From Paenibacillus turicensis (lineage in GTDB: Bacteria > Bacillota > Bacilli > Paenibacillales > Paenibacillaceae), in contig NZ_JAGGKG010000004.1 in the NCBI RefSeq assembly GCF_017873435.1, forward strand, positions 62,001 through 126,000: a stretch of 64,000 nucleotides of DNA, in the 5' to 3' direction. The position numbers were made by a program, and so were the translations under genes. Positions 11,709 to 20,361 of the stretch are shown here, one piece after another. How positions within the stretch are numbered: position 1 is the first letter of the stretch; every line of letters begins with the position of its first letter. Below the pieces are notes generated by a model, which ran no database searches, was not told where the DNA came from, and saw nothing but the letters and a program-made list of their open reading frames with translations.

Positions 11709-12958
11709 TGATTCTGATTCCTCCAAATGTTAGTTTGTTGTATCCATAAAAGTGCTGCTTCTACATCTTTACACAGCAAGTTGATATGTCCCATTTTGCG
11801 CTTTGGGGCGGTTCCCTCTTTCCCATACAAATGAACCTTAGGCACAACGTCATCTAAGATGATTTCTGCATGTTCCGCATGTTCCGCATGTTCTGCATAT
11901 TCCGTGTCTATAGGATGTCCATCTTCAGGTAACCATTTTCCCGTTAGCAATCTAGCCTGAACTTCTTCCACATGCTCCCCAAGCACATTGACCATTACGA
12001 CAGGAGTTAATAATGTTGCTTCTCCTAATGGCAAGTTGCAAATGGCACGCACATGCTGCTCAAATTGTGACGTTGTACAAGCCTCCATCGTATAATGACC
12101 TGAATTGTGTGGGCGAGGTGCCAACTCATTGACATATAGTTCTCCAGCTTCGGTCAAAAACAATTCAACTGCGAGTAGCCCAACCATACCAAGGGATTCA
12201 GCAAGGTTAACTGCAAGTGCATTTGCCTTCTCTAAAATATTTTCACTAACTCTAGCTGGCACAATGGAAGTGTGCAAAATATTATTTATATGAATGTTTT
12301 CGGCTACAGGGAACGTTGAAATTTCACCCTGTGGGTTACGTGCTGCGATCACAGATAACTCTTTAATAAAAGGGATAAATTGCTCTAGCACTAGCTCTGT
12401 TCCACCTTGACTTAACTGTGCAAAGGCGGGTTCAATTTCCTGCTCTGATCTGATCACCCATTGTCCTTTACCATCATAACCACCTGTTGCTGTCTTTAGC
12501 ACAGAAGGTAAACCAAGCTCATCCACAGCACTGCGTAAATCTTGCACATTTTGAATAACTGCATAAGGAGCAACCTTCACGCCTGCCGCCTCAATCGCTT
12601 GCTTTTCTCGAATCCGATGTTGGGTGGTATATAAAAGCTTACTGCCTTGTGGCACATAAGACGACTGCTCCAGCAACTCAGCAACCTGTGCATCTACATT
12701 TTCGAATTCATACGTAATGACATCCGATACTTCTGCTAGCTTCCTAGCTGCGTCCTGATCGTGATAAGCCGCTACAATCTGCCTCGCAACTTGTCCACAA
12801 GGTGACTGAGGTGTGGGATCTAAGGTCACAAAGCGATAACCTAGGTTCGTTCCCGCTAATGTCATCATACGGCCAAGCTGTCCACCACCTAATATGCCAA
12901 TCGTAGAACCAGATGGAATTGTTTTATGCTCCTTCGTTTCCTTTGTTTCCCTTGTCAT
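11705..12958 (-). CDS. purK: PurK, N5-carboxyaminoimidazole ribonucleotide synthase
   Basis: ATP-grasp enzyme that carboxylates AIR, paired with Pur[12 protein letters not shown] is near the N-terminus after a short polar extension ([17 protein letters not shown]); [15 protein letters not shown] and [14 protein letters not shown] are ATP-grasp motifs. 417 residues, longer than usual. Part of the excess is a run of AEH tripeptides around residues 350-362, from a 9-bp tandem repeat. It overlaps purB and purE by ATGA junctions, so the three are probably translationally coupled. Confidence 0.96.
   Translation of the reverse strand: MTRETKETKEHKTIPSGSTIGILGGGQLGRMMTLAGTNLGYRFVTLDPTPQSPCGQVARQIVAAYHDQDAARKLAEVSDVITYEFENVDAQVAELLEQSSYVPQGSKLLYTTQHRIREKQAIEAAGVKVAPYAVIQNVQDLRSAVDELGLPSVLKTATGGYDGKGQWVIRSEQEIEPAFAQLSQGGTELVLEQFIPFIKELSVIAARNPQGEISTFPVAENIHINNILHTSIVPARVSENILEKANALAVNLAESLGMVGLLAVELFLTEAGELYVNELAPRPHNSGHYTMEACTTSQFEQHVRAICNLPLGEATLLTPVVMVNVLGEHVEEVQARLLTGKWLPEDGHPIDTEYAEHAEHAEHAEIILDDVVPKVHLYGKEGTAPKRKMGHINLLCKDVEAALLWIQQTNIWRNQNQ
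11866..11904. repeat. 9-bp tandem repeat inside purK encoding AEH units
   Basis: GCATGTTCC-type 9-mers repeat about four times (GCATGTTCCGCATGTTCC, then GCATGTTCTGCATATTCC on the plus strand). They keep the frame and encode [13 protein letters not shown] in PurK. Such a unit can gain or lose copies without a frameshift. Confidence 0.8.
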
Positions 12959-13452
12959 ACCGTTTCTCCTAACTGATCACTGCTAGCTAATACTTCACTC
13001 TTAATTTGCTCACGACGCGCATGTAGTCGCTTCATCACAGCTGGCTCAAACACACCAATCATTTGTGCCGCTAACAATCCTGCATTGATTGCACCAGCTT
13101 TGCCAATCGCAACCGTCGCAACGGGGACGCCACCAGGCATTTGTACAATAGAAAGCAGCGAATCTAATCCATTTAAAGCCGCAGACTTAACTGGCACGCC
13201 AATGACGGGAACCAATGTTTTTGCTGCAACCATTCCTGGAAGATGCGCTGCACCTCCTGCACCTGCTATAATAACCTTCAGTCCTTTTTGTTCTGCTTGC
13301 TCTGCAAATTGAAACATTAAATCAGGGGTACGATGTGCGGAAACAACTTGCTTCTCATACGGAATTTCAAGCTCCTCTAATACACGACATGCATGAGACA
13401 TCGTTTCCCAATCGGATGTACTGCCCATAATTACTGCCACTTGTGCTGACAT
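12955..13452 (-). CDS. purE: PurE, N5-CAIR mutase
   Basis: First gene of the operon. 165 residues. [17 protein letters not shown] and [11 protein letters not shown] are the class I PurE substrate motifs. The presence of PurK supports the N5-CAIR mutase activity. The ATG follows AAGGTAGG. The leader upstream contains a transcription terminator and guanine aptamer. Confidence 0.97.
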   Translation of the reverse strand: MSAQVAVIMGSTSDWETMSHACRVLEELEIPYEKQVVSAHRTPDLMFQFAEQAEQKGLKVIIAGAGGAAHLPGMVAAKTLVPVIGVPVKSAALNGLDSLLSIVQMPGGVPVATVAIGKAGAINAGLLAAQMIGVFEPAVMKRLHARREQIKSEVLASSDQLGETV

Positions 13453-13492
13453 GATTCAACCTACCTTTCGCTTCATTAACAAAGCAACCAAT

Positions 13493-13545
13493 AAAAAAAT
13501 CCGGCAAGCTCTGAAAGATTTTATATTCTCAGAATTTCCGGATAT
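13493..13545 (-). terminator. Riboswitch-controlled terminator ahead of purE
   Basis: On the minus strand ATCCGG..TTCTGAGA folds with TTTCAGAG..CCGGATTTTTTT: a stem with an inner TCTGA/TCAGA pairing and seven U residues. It lies 40 bp before the purE start and after the aptamer. Between the two, AAAGCTATA..TATAGCTTT (about 13572-13614) could form the competing structure. Confidence 0.85.
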
Positions 13546-13626
13546 CAATCGTTAATACGCAAGCTTTAACAGCCAAAGCTATAAAACTAAACAACTATAC
13601 AGCCTATAGCTTTACATACGTATCAA

Positions 13627-13693
13627 CTCGTAGTCCGAAAATTTACGGTAATCGGGTAGAGACTTCTGGGCCATATCCCCAGCTTTATACGAG
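13627..13693 (-). promoter_or_regulatory. Guanine-class purine riboswitch aptamer
   Basis: Minus-strand RNA has P1 CTCGTA/TACGAG and the core GGATATGGCCCAGAAG, GTCTCTACCC and ACCGTAAATTTTCGGACTA, all hallmarks of the purine riboswitch. The specificity base in GGACTACG is C, which predicts guanine or hypoxanthine rather than adenine. With the downstream terminator this is an OFF switch for the pur operon. Confidence 0.95.
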
Positions 13694-13798
13694 GTACATA
13701 AAACGTTATACATCTTCACACATTAATATTAGAATAATGCTCAGCATATAACATGTTATTATACATATTTTTTTGCATTTCGACTTTTTTCTTCTCTT

Positions 13799-13876
13799 AT
13801 TCTAACAATTCCTGCCCGACTATGTCAACTAAAACACGAACATTTAACATTCACATAACAATAATGTTCGTTTTTT
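13799..13876 (-). promoter_or_regulatory. pur operon promoter with PurR box pair
   Basis: On the minus strand TTGACA (13823-13828) and TAGAAT (13799-13804) are separated by 18 bp. Just upstream are two inverted boxes, AAAACACGAACATT (13831-13844) and its mirror AATGTTCGTTTTTT (about 13863-13876). Both fit the Bacillus PurBox core CGAAC with A-rich flank, and the spacing is close to that of known box pairs. PurR repression released by PRPP is inferred from this resemblance. Confidence 0.85.
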
Positions 13877-13987
13877 AACCATATAGATTTTGATATAAAA
13901 AAAGAATGCATTTTTCTTTTACAGAGGGGACTTGTTATACTTTAGTAAATAGCTAATTAAATGAATCTGATGGGTGGATAAATAATT

Positions 13988-14449
13988 ATGAATGTAGTAG
14001 AGCAATATTGGAATGATTATGCAAATAAAATGAATTTGAATATAGAGATGCCAGCGGCCTGGATGTTTGGTGATGGTTCAAAGGAAATGGGAGACGAGTT
14101 AGGGCAACTAGTTGTAAAGGGGCTAAAAACAGGCACCTGCTCTGCTCATTGTGTCTATGAATTAGAAAACGAAGAGCCTCCTAAAGAAGGGCAATACGAT
14201 ATTGTTTTAGATGGTAGTAATCAGCCGTTAGCGATTATTCAATATACAAAGATTGAGCTAGTTAAAATGAATGAGGTCACCCCTGAGTTTGCCAAATCAG
14301 AAGGTGAAGGTGACTTAAGCTATAAGTATTGGTATGACGAGCATGTTAAATTTTTCACATGGAACCTAGGTCTATTCAACCTTACCTTTAGTGACGATTT
14401 ATTGCTTACTTGTCAGACGTTTAAAGTCGTAGATATTGCTAGCCGGTAG
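13988..14449 (+). CDS. ASCH-domain protein
   Basis: 153 residues, divergent from the pur operon. EQYWNDYANKMN at the N-terminus, the SAHCVYELENEEPPKEGQYD stretch and GDLSYKYWYDEHVKFF fit the ASCH fold (YhfF-like proteins), a PUA-like domain thought to bind RNA or nucleotides. A weak GGTGG precedes the ATG. No substrate can be named from sequence. It ends at a remnant of the palindrome family. Confidence 0.75.
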   Translation: MNVVEQYWNDYANKMNLNIEMPAAWMFGDGSKEMGDELGQLVVKGLKTGTCSAHCVYELENEEPPKEGQYDIVLDGSNQPLAIIQYTKIELVKMNEVTPEFAKSEGEGDLSYKYWYDEHVKFFTWNLGLFNLTFSDDLLLTCQTFKVVDIASR

Positions 14450-14461
14450 CTACGATCCAGA

Positions 14462-14521
14462 GAGTTCTTGCAATTGTTGTTAAAATTGGATTAGCGCCAA
14501 GCACTGATTTCAAGATTGAGC
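14462..14521. repeat. Internally deleted copy of the palindrome family
   Basis: CAGAGAGTTCTTGCAATTG and TTGTTAAAATTGG match the left arm; this is joined directly to CCAAGCACTGATTTCAAG, the flanking tail also seen after the copies at 28941 and 37380. The hairpin middle and right arm are lost. Confidence 0.55.
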
Positions 14522-14551
14522 ATAAGTATTGAAGTAAATATGACTCTTATA

Positions 14552-14576
14552 GACGACAGCGATGTCGTCTTTTTTA
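14552..14576 (+). terminator. Terminator after the ASCH gene
   Basis: GACGACAGCGATGTCGTC is a perfect 7-bp stem with a short loop, followed by TTTTTT. Confidence 0.85.
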
Positions 14577-14613
14577 TCATCACTATAATTTTCACTATAT
14601 ATAATTTGTACCC

Positions 14614-14645
14614 TTGACTTTCCCCTATAGGGGAAGCTCTATACT
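14614..14645 (+). promoter_or_regulatory. MerR-type promoter with operator palindrome
   Basis: TTGACT (14614) and TATACT (14640) are separated by 20 bp, the over-long spacer typical of MerR-activated promoters. The spacer begins with the perfect dyad TTCCCC-TATA-GGGGAA (14620-14635). The encoded MerR protein starts 64 bp downstream, so autoregulation is likely. Confidence 0.88.
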
Positions 14646-14708
14646 GCTAGTAGGTTATAAAACTAAAGTCTAGCTTACACTAAATTAGATTGGATTGGAG
14701 GTTATATT

Positions 14709-15530
14709 ATGTTCAAAATCAGTGAATTTTCTAGGTTAAGCAAGGTTTCCTTAAAAACGTTACGTTATTATGACCAGATTGGCATATTGAAGCCAAGCAA
14801 AGTCGATGACAGTACAGGTTACCGTTATTATTCAGCGGAACAGCTGCTAGAGCTTAACCGAATTTTAATTTATAAGGAATTGGGCTTCACTTTGCCTCAA
14901 ATTTCACAGCTACTTCATGAGGATATTTCGGTCGAACATATTCAAGGGATGTTTAAGCTCAAAAAAAGCGAGATTGAAACGATTATTGAGACGGAGCAAA
15001 CCAAGCTTGCACGCATTGAGGAGCGTATGCTGCTGATTGAAAAAGAGGGGCAAGCGGAAACAGGGCAAGAAATTAGAATTAAAGCGGAAGAGGCAAAGCT
15101 ATTTCTTTACCTAAAAGCACGTGGGAGCACGGAAAATATTCCAACTTTATTTCACCAATTTCAGGACTTGTTAACCAATGAGTTTCAGCACTTAGCTCAA
15201 GGACCTCAGGTTGTTTTGTGGCGAGAAGTTGATGAAAAAGAGGATGAGTTCGAATTTGAGGTTGGTTATTTTGTAACTGAATCACATATGACGATCCCCC
15301 CTTCGCTCCAACTAAAAACACTTCCCGCTGAGCCGATGATGGCTACGATGGCATTTCAATCTAATGCTAAATTCGCAGCTACAGCTTGTGTTGACTTAGC
15401 GAAATGGATTCAAAAAAACAACTATCAGGTCAAGGAAAATGAACCTGGACGCGAAATTTATTTACCGCTGACTTCGACCCAAGATGCTCAGCTAATGGAA
15501 ATACAAATTCCAATCAAAATTTATGATTAG
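14709..15530 (+). CDS. MerR-family multidrug-sensing regulator (BmrR/GyrI-like)
   Basis: 273 residues. The N-terminal winged helix MFKISEFSRLSKVSLKTLRYYDQIGIL is classic MerR, followed by a dimerisation coiled coil (about 80-120). The C-terminal part (about 125-273) resembles a GyrI-like effector domain as in BmrR, which binds hydrophobic drugs. TTGGAGG precedes the ATG. It sits behind a MerR-type promoter and 51 bp before an MFS exporter, so it probably controls both in response to a toxic compound. Confidence 0.88.
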   Translation: MFKISEFSRLSKVSLKTLRYYDQIGILKPSKVDDSTGYRYYSAEQLLELNRILIYKELGFTLPQISQLLHEDISVEHIQGMFKLKKSEIETIIETEQTKLARIEERMLLIEKEGQAETGQEIRIKAEEAKLFLYLKARGSTENIPTLFHQFQDLLTNEFQHLAQGPQVVLWREVDEKEDEFEFEVGYFVTESHMTIPPSLQLKTLPAEPMMATMAFQSNAKFAATACVDLAKWIQKNNYQVKENEPGREIYLPLTSTQDAQLMEIQIPIKIYD

Positions 15531-15581
15531 AATTTTATTGAACTAATACAAAATAAAAGATCTACGGAGGTATGGAGTGAA

Positions 15582-16751
15582 TTGAAAAATAAAGGGATCA
15601 TTTATATTTTGGCTTTAGCCATTTTTCTCATTGGAACGATTGAGTACATTATTACGGGTGTCATAGATATGATGGCAGTGGACATGGGTGTGTCTACTTC
15701 AGAGGTTGGATTGTTTGTAACTGTATTTGCGCTTTCAGCAGCGATTATTGCACCCATTTTAATTGCATTAACGATAAATATGGATCGAAAAAAGCTACTA
15801 TTAATTACACTTGGTATATTTATTGCTAGTAACGCACTTATGCTAACTAATCTTTCTTACGAAATTGTATTGTGGGTACGAATTATTCAAGGGGCTAGTG
15901 GCGGCATTACAACTGTAGTCGCTATGGCTGTTGCAACACGATTGGTAGAGCCAGAAAAAAGAGGGAATGCAATCGGTATTATTTTGATGGGGCTCAGTAG
16001 CTCCCTAGTGTTAGGTGTTCCAATCGGTACGTTTTTTAGTGAGTTATTTGGATGGCGGTTATTATTTATTTTCATCGGCTTGTTAAGCCTACTTCCATGG
16101 CTAATTATTTTCAAAAAGGTACCTTCTATTAAAGAAGAGGAAAAAGTGACGCTCAAAATACAGCTAGCGATTTTAGGGAATTCCAAAATATTAACGGCCT
16201 TAGTTATTACATTATTATATATTGGTGGTTACGCTACACTGTTCACTTATATTACACCTTTCTTACAAGCCACATCACAGCTCTCAATCACGCAAATAAG
16301 CGGCATTTTATTTTTAGCAGGTGTGTGTAGCTTTATAGGCTCAAAAATGGGTGGGCAATTGGCAGATGCTAAAGGCTCTAAGTTCACGATTCTACTTGGA
16401 TTGCTGCTACAAGGCATAACACTGCTATTGTTTGCAGTCGCAGGCTTTAATCTTGTTGTATTAATTATTGTCCTTATGATTTTTATGCTAGCAACTTGGA
16501 GTATTTCTCCTGCTCAACAGTTATATTTGGTTACACTAGCACCACAAAATCCAGACATTGCACTTAGCGTAAACACTTCATTTATCCAGTTTGGGTTTGC
16601 ATTAGGATCAGGATTAGGCGGGCTTGTCATTAGTCAAACCTCTGTCCAATATTTGAATTGGGTAGGTTTAGCTGCGGTAGCTCTCTCTTTATTGCTTGCC
16701 CTCTTACTGTTCAAAAGAATGAAACACACATCTTCCTTAACCCAAAATTAA
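15582..16751 (+). CDS. MFS drug or sugar efflux transporter (DHA1 type)
   Basis: 389 residues with about 12 hydrophobic segments. VLWVRIIQGASGGITTVVAM is the TM4/5 antiporter-like motif and DRKKLLLITLG resembles the loop 2-3 motif. The start is TTG at 15582, after GGAGG and a GGAGTG; no in-frame ATG fits. It follows the MerR regulator on the same strand and is its likely target. Export is inferred from the family; the compound is unknown. Confidence 0.85.
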   Translation: MKNKGIIYILALAIFLIGTIEYIITGVIDMMAVDMGVSTSEVGLFVTVFALSAAIIAPILIALTINMDRKKLLLITLGIFIASNALMLTNLSYEIVLWVRIIQGASGGITTVVAMAVATRLVEPEKRGNAIGIILMGLSSSLVLGVPIGTFFSELFGWRLLFIFIGLLSLLPWLIIFKKVPSIKEEEKVTLKIQLAILGNSKILTALVITLLYIGGYATLFTYITPFLQATSQLSITQISGILFLAGVCSFIGSKMGGQLADAKGSKFTILLGLLLQGITLLLFAVAGFNLVVLIIVLMIFMLATWSISPAQQLYLVTLAPQNPDIALSVNTSFIQFGFALGSGLGGLVISQTSVQYLNWVGLAAVALSLLLALLLFKRMKHTSSLTQN

Positions 16752-16787
16752 AGCTCTAGCTCAAATGAAGACGCCATAAATCCAAGC

Positions 16788-16816
16788 TTGACTGAGTTTC
16801 ATAAATAAAATATACT
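16788..16816 (+). promoter_or_regulatory. SigA-type promoter before the quinone oxidoreductase-like gene
   Basis: TTGACT (16788-16793), a 17-bp spacer, then TATACT (16811-16816), 90 bp ahead of the next start codon. Confidence 0.75.
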
Positions 16817-16905
16817 AGCTTACATAAAGTAATTTAGTTATATTTAGTTGGAATAAATTTTGTATTAACACTTAATCTAATCCATTTACGAAAGGTAGAT
16901 GTTTT

Positions 16906-17757
16906 ATGAAATTATTAGTCACTGGAGCAACAGGTCAGCTTGGGTCCCTTGTCGTTGAGGCTTTACTTAAAACTGTTCCTGCGGATCAGCTTGCTGTAAG
17001 TGTACGTGATCCTAAAAAGGCAGAGCATCTTCAAGCTCGTGGTGTAGATGTGCGTCAGGCTGATTTCACTTCTCCAATGTCTCTTGCTGCTGCATTTGCA
17101 GGCATTGATAAGCTGTTACTTATTTCATCCTCGGATGGAGATCGTGTTGCACAACATACGGCGGCGATTGAAGCGGCTAAAACGGCTGGCGTTAGCTTCA
17201 TCGTGTACACAAGTGCACCAAATGCACAGAAAAGCTCATTTTTCCTCGTTAACGATCACCGTGCAACGGAAAATGCAATTATCGCTTCTGGCATTCCCTA
17301 CTCTATTTTGCGTAACAACTGGTACTTAGAAAATGAAGCAGGCTCGATTAAGGGAGCAGCCGTAGGCGCACCATGGCTCACCATGGGTGGGTCAGGCAAA
17401 GTAGGCTGGGCATTACGCCAGGATTATGCCGAAGCTGCCGCAAATGTGCTTGCAGGTACAGGACATGAAAATAAAACTTATGAGCTTGCTGGGAAGCTTA
17501 TTACGTATGATGAGCTTGCAGCAATTACGGCTGAAGTTTTAGGTAAAGACGTGCCAGTACAACACGTAGATGAAGACACCTATTCCGAAGCAATGAAAGC
17601 GGCTGGCGTGCCAGAACCCGTCATTCCTTTCTTAGTTGGCGTTCAAACCGCAATTGCAAATGGTTCACTTGCAGTGGATAGTAATGATCTTGAAGTTTTA
17701 CTTGGTCGCAAAGTAACTCCATTAAGTCAAGGCATTGCTGAAATTGTAAAAGGCTAA
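16906..17757 (+). CDS. NmrA-like SDR, probable NAD(P)H:quinone oxidoreductase (QorB-like)
   Basis: 283 residues. GATGQLG at 7-13 is the Rossmann dinucleotide loop. The layout (LVVEALLK.., DFTSPMSLAAAFAGIDKLLLISS, ILRNNWYLEN, YELAGKLITYDELAA) is that of the QorB/YtfG group, which reduces quinones with NADPH. AAAGGTAGATGTTTT precedes the ATG. It is monocistronic, with its own promoter and terminator. Confidence 0.85.
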   Translation: MKLLVTGATGQLGSLVVEALLKTVPADQLAVSVRDPKKAEHLQARGVDVRQADFTSPMSLAAAFAGIDKLLLISSSDGDRVAQHTAAIEAAKTAGVSFIVYTSAPNAQKSSFFLVNDHRATENAIIASGIPYSILRNNWYLENEAGSIKGAAVGAPWLTMGGSGKVGWALRQDYAEAAANVLAGTGHENKTYELAGKLITYDELAAITAEVLGKDVPVQHVDEDTYSEAMKAAGVPEPVIPFLVGVQTAIANGSLAVDSNDLEVLLGRKVTPLSQGIAEIVKG

Positions 17758-17786
17758 GACAAAACCTTTCTCTAACGAATAACATA

Positions 17787-17840
17787 AAAAAGCGGTTGCC
17801 CTATGGAGACTACATTACTCCACGGGACAACCGTTTTTTA
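17787..17840. terminator. Bidirectional terminator between convergent genes
   Basis: AAAAAAGCGGTTG..GGAG pairs with CTCC..CAACCGTTTTTT, with A and T tracts on both sides, between the plus-strand oxidoreductase and the minus-strand stress protein. Confidence 0.9.
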
Positions 17841-17873
17841 CATGTCATCAACTTTTATAACAATCTCAATCGA

Positions 17874-18308
17874 TTATTTCACCACAAGAACAGGCACGCG
17901 CGCATGCTGCACAACGTTATGGCTGACACTACCTAATACAAATTCACGAATGCCACCTAAACCACGACTACCAATAATAATGACATCATGACCGTTTTGC
18001 TTCGCATATTCTAAAATGGCTTCAGAGGGTGAGCCTTGAACAAGCTCTGTATGCCCGTTAATTCCCGCTTCCTCTATACGTCTAGTAGCATCATCTACCG
18101 TTTGCTGCGCCATGTCATAAAACTCCTGATGTACCGCTGGGGAAATGGGCACAAACCCTTCCGCTACATAAAATCTAGGAAAGTCATAGACATGGATCAC
18201 GTCTAGCTTCACGCCGGGTGTTAGTTTTGTTAATTCCAACGCTTTATCTAGTGCCTTTTTGCTCGCCTTTGAACCATCATATGCTACAAGGATTTTATCG
18301 AATAACAT
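17874..18308 (-). CDS. Universal stress protein A family (ATP-binding type)
   Basis: MLFDKILVAYDGSKASKKA opens the UspA fold. GSRGLGGIREFVLGSVS fits the G-2x-G-9x-G-S motif of ATP-binding members. The frame can be opened 3 codons earlier at a GTG, but that overlaps the ribosome binding site AAAGGGG; the ATG at 18308 is 8 bases behind it. 144 residues, normal size. The role in stress survival is a family inference. Confidence 0.92.
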   Translation of the reverse strand: MLFDKILVAYDGSKASKKALDKALELTKLTPGVKLDVIHVYDFPRFYVAEGFVPISPAVHQEFYDMAQQTVDDATRRIEEAGINGHTELVQGSPSEAILEYAKQNGHDVIIIGSRGLGGIREFVLGSVSHNVVQHARVPVLVVK

Positions 18309-18414
18309 CGTAAACACCCCTTTTACAAAATTAAATCACTACTTCTTCACTATTACCCATAAATTCATTTTTTAAAGCATACCATCCTATGCAAGAAACC
18401 TACGCACTAACTCT

Positions 18415-18678
18415 TTACCATAAAAAATATCCATATAAAATCGCGTTCAGTAATAAAAGAAACGGAATCCCAATGCGAAAGCTAGCATGTTTTGTTTTAT
18501 GCCTTTTGCTTTTCATACCGATGAACGTGCCTGCTGCTCCACCAATCGCTGCTAGCAAAAATAACGTTCGTTCAGGGATACGCTCTCGCCTTTGGCGAGC
18601 CCTTGCTTTATCATCTGCCATCGCGATATAGGCAACTAAATTAATAAATATAAACCACAGAAGCAGACCCGTCTTCAT
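18415..18678 (-). CDS. DUF1294 small membrane protein
   Basis: 87 residues with a hydrophobic N-terminal helix (LLLWFIFINLVAYIAM), a basic cytoplasmic stretch DKARARQRRERIPE, a Gly-rich segment AAIGGAAGTFIGMKSKRHKTKH and a C-terminal helix. This is the DUF1294 pattern; function unknown. AAAGGAG precedes the ATG. Confidence 0.85.
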   Translation of the reverse strand: MKTGLLLWFIFINLVAYIAMADDKARARQRRERIPERTLFLLAAIGGAAGTFIGMKSKRHKTKHASFRIGIPFLLLLNAILYGYFLW

Positions 18679-18819
18679 GGCCTCCCCTCCTTTAGTTCTA
18701 TTATAAATCGATCCTCTACTAAAATCGATGACTTACTGACAAGAAAACACGCTATCATTCTAAACAAGATTTCTAGATCGAGTAATATTTTTATAATATA
18801 TGAATCAATATCCTAATTA

Positions 18820-18857
18820 TTGACAAATATTTCTTTCTATGTTCCAATTAAATTGGA
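18820..18857 (+). promoter_or_regulatory. Candidate promoter and operator of the antivitamin locus
   Basis: TTGACA (18820-18825) is followed 17 bp later by TCCAAT, a poor -10, which is the left arm of the perfect dyad TCCAAT-TAA-ATTGGA (18843-18857). It lies 47 bp before the first gene. Repression by an unknown regulator is only an inference. Confidence 0.45.
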
Positions 18858-18903
18858 TTCAAAATACTAACTTAAAATATAAAAGATGGTTGGTGTAATG
18901 TAG

Positions 18904-19338
18904 ATGAAAAAGATCTTTTTAGCCGCTCCATTTAAAAGTCTAGTAAACGAAGCCAACATGATGCAAGAAGAAGCCAAAGCTGAGATTTCAAATTTAATTG
19001 CTTATTTAGAGAACAAAGGCTATGAGGTTCACAATGCCCACAAACGTGAAGAATGGGGCAAGCAATTTATGACGCCACCTCAATGTACAGAAATTGATTT
19101 TAATGAAATTAAAGCTTGTGATCTATTTATTGCTTTTCCAGGAAACCCAGCCTCCCCTGGTACTCATATTGAAATTGGTTGGGCATCCGCATTACAAAAA
19201 AAGATCATTCTCCTTCTCCACAAAAATGAAGAGGATTATGCATACCTTATTCGTGGGTTACATACTGTAGCCAATGTCACTTACATTATCTATGACAATG
19301 CAGAACATTATTACGAGCAACTAAATAACTACGTTTAG
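18904..19338 (+). CDS. bcmB: MilB/BcmB-like nucleotide glycosidase (deoxyribosyltransferase fold)
   Basis: 144 residues of the nucleoside 2-deoxyribosyltransferase superfamily. MKKIFLAAPF is the first strand and SPGTHIEIGWASAL holds the likely catalytic Glu90. In mildiomycin and bacimethrin pathways such enzymes (MilB, BcmB) split 5-hydroxymethyl-CMP into 5-hydroxymethylcytosine and ribose phosphate. Here it is followed at once by a CMP-hydroxymethylase-like gene, a methyltransferase and thiaminase I, which supports that role over ordinary salvage. The ATG lies behind GGTTGGTG. The assignment rests on fold motifs plus neighbours. Confidence 0.75.
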   Translation: MKKIFLAAPFKSLVNEANMMQEEAKAEISNLIAYLENKGYEVHNAHKREEWGKQFMTPPQCTEIDFNEIKACDLFIAFPGNPASPGTHIEIGWASALQKKIILLLHKNEEDYAYLIRGLHTVANVTYIIYDNAEHYYEQLNNYV

Positions 19339-19350
19339 GAGGTGTTTTCG

Positions 19351-20361
19351 TTGAAATACGCCAACCTTCAAGATGCTTATTTAGACAATCTACGAAATGT
19401 GTATGAACATCCTGAATTTATAAATAAGCCACGTGGAAATGTCAGCAAAGAAACATTAAACCTATCCTTTATCATTACGAACCCCATGAATCGATATTGC
19501 ACAGTGAAGACAAGAAAAAGTAATATTATTTTTAACTTTGCCGAAGCATTATGGTACTTATCTGGTAGTAATGAGCTTAACTTCATTGAATATTACGCAA
19601 AAAACATGGCTAAATACTCCGCAGATGGATCGATCTTAACTGGAACCGCGTATGGACCTAAAATATTTTCGTACGGTGAGCACCATATAAATCAATGGGC
19701 TAGATTAATAGAACTATTTAAAGAAGATAGAGACAGTAAAAGAGCTTTTATTTCTATCTTTGACCCACATGAAGATTTATCCCTTCAAAATATCGATGTA
19801 TCCTGCACAATTGGACTACAGTTTTTTATTAGAGAGGATGCCTTATTTTTATCCACCTTTATGAGAGCTAATGATGCCTATCGCGGACTGTTAAGTGATA
19901 TATTTTCATTTACCTTTCTTCAAGAGGTATTTGCCGCTCAGCTAGGGCTCAGAGTAGGACACTATTGCCACAACGTAGCAACCACCCACATTTACGATAC
20001 TGACTTTACAAGAGTTGAAGCCTTGTTAGCCACACCTCCCGAGCAGAGTCACTCTTTTGAACTTCCAAGAATCCCCTCACAGCAAATATGGGAAAACATA
20101 AATACTGTTCTTCGTTATGAACAGCAACTAAGAGAAGGAAACATCACGTTGTCTTCAAAGGCCATCCACGACATCAATGTTGCTCCCTATTGGAAACAGA
20201 TCATTTTTTTATTTGCACTATATCAGCGTATTATAAAAGAAAATTGTATAGATTTTGATTTGTTTCATAACTTACACCCTTTATATCAATATTTGGTCCA
20301 AAATAAATGGGAAAATCTATTTAAGGAGATATCCAAAAATGGAAACGTCATGGAAAGATAA
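19351..20361 (+). CDS. bcmA: Thymidylate-synthase-like CMP hydroxymethylase (BcmA/MilA-like)
   Basis: 336 residues from the TTG at 19351, which is 8 bases behind AGGAGG; an in-frame GTG at 19342 overlaps that site. The thymidylate synthase core is clear: SCTIGLQFFI with the catalytic Cys (about 152), FMRANDAYRGLLSDIFSF, LGLRVGHYCHN and THIYDTD. The Asn of TS (in GLPFNIAS) is replaced by Asp (about 183, GLLSDIFS). The same Asn-to-Asp change marks dCMP hydroxymethylase and switches the base from uracil to cytosine. Predicted reaction: CMP plus methylene-THF to 5-hydroxymethyl-CMP, first step of bacimethrin synthesis. Not an ordinary thyA. Confidence 0.8.
   Translation: MKYANLQDAYLDNLRNVYEHPEFINKPRGNVSKETLNLSFIITNPMNRYCTVKTRKSNIIFNFAEALWYLSGSNELNFIEYYAKNMAKYSADGSILTGTAYGPKIFSYGEHHINQWARLIELFKEDRDSKRAFISIFDPHEDLSLQNIDVSCTIGLQFFIREDALFLSTFMRANDAYRGLLSDIFSFTFLQEVFAAQLGLRVGHYCHNVATTHIYDTDFTRVEALLATPPEQSHSFELPRIPSQQIWENINTVLRYEQQLREGNITLSSKAIHDINVAPYWKQIIFLFALYQRIIKENCIDFDLFHNLHPLYQYLVQNKWENLFKEISKNGNVMER

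Noticed and set aside
19351-20361. Ordinary thymidylate synthase (thyA)
   Set aside because: The key Asn is Asp, the PCH motif is altered to SCT, no folA is adjacent, and the gene lies among bacimethrin-type genes.
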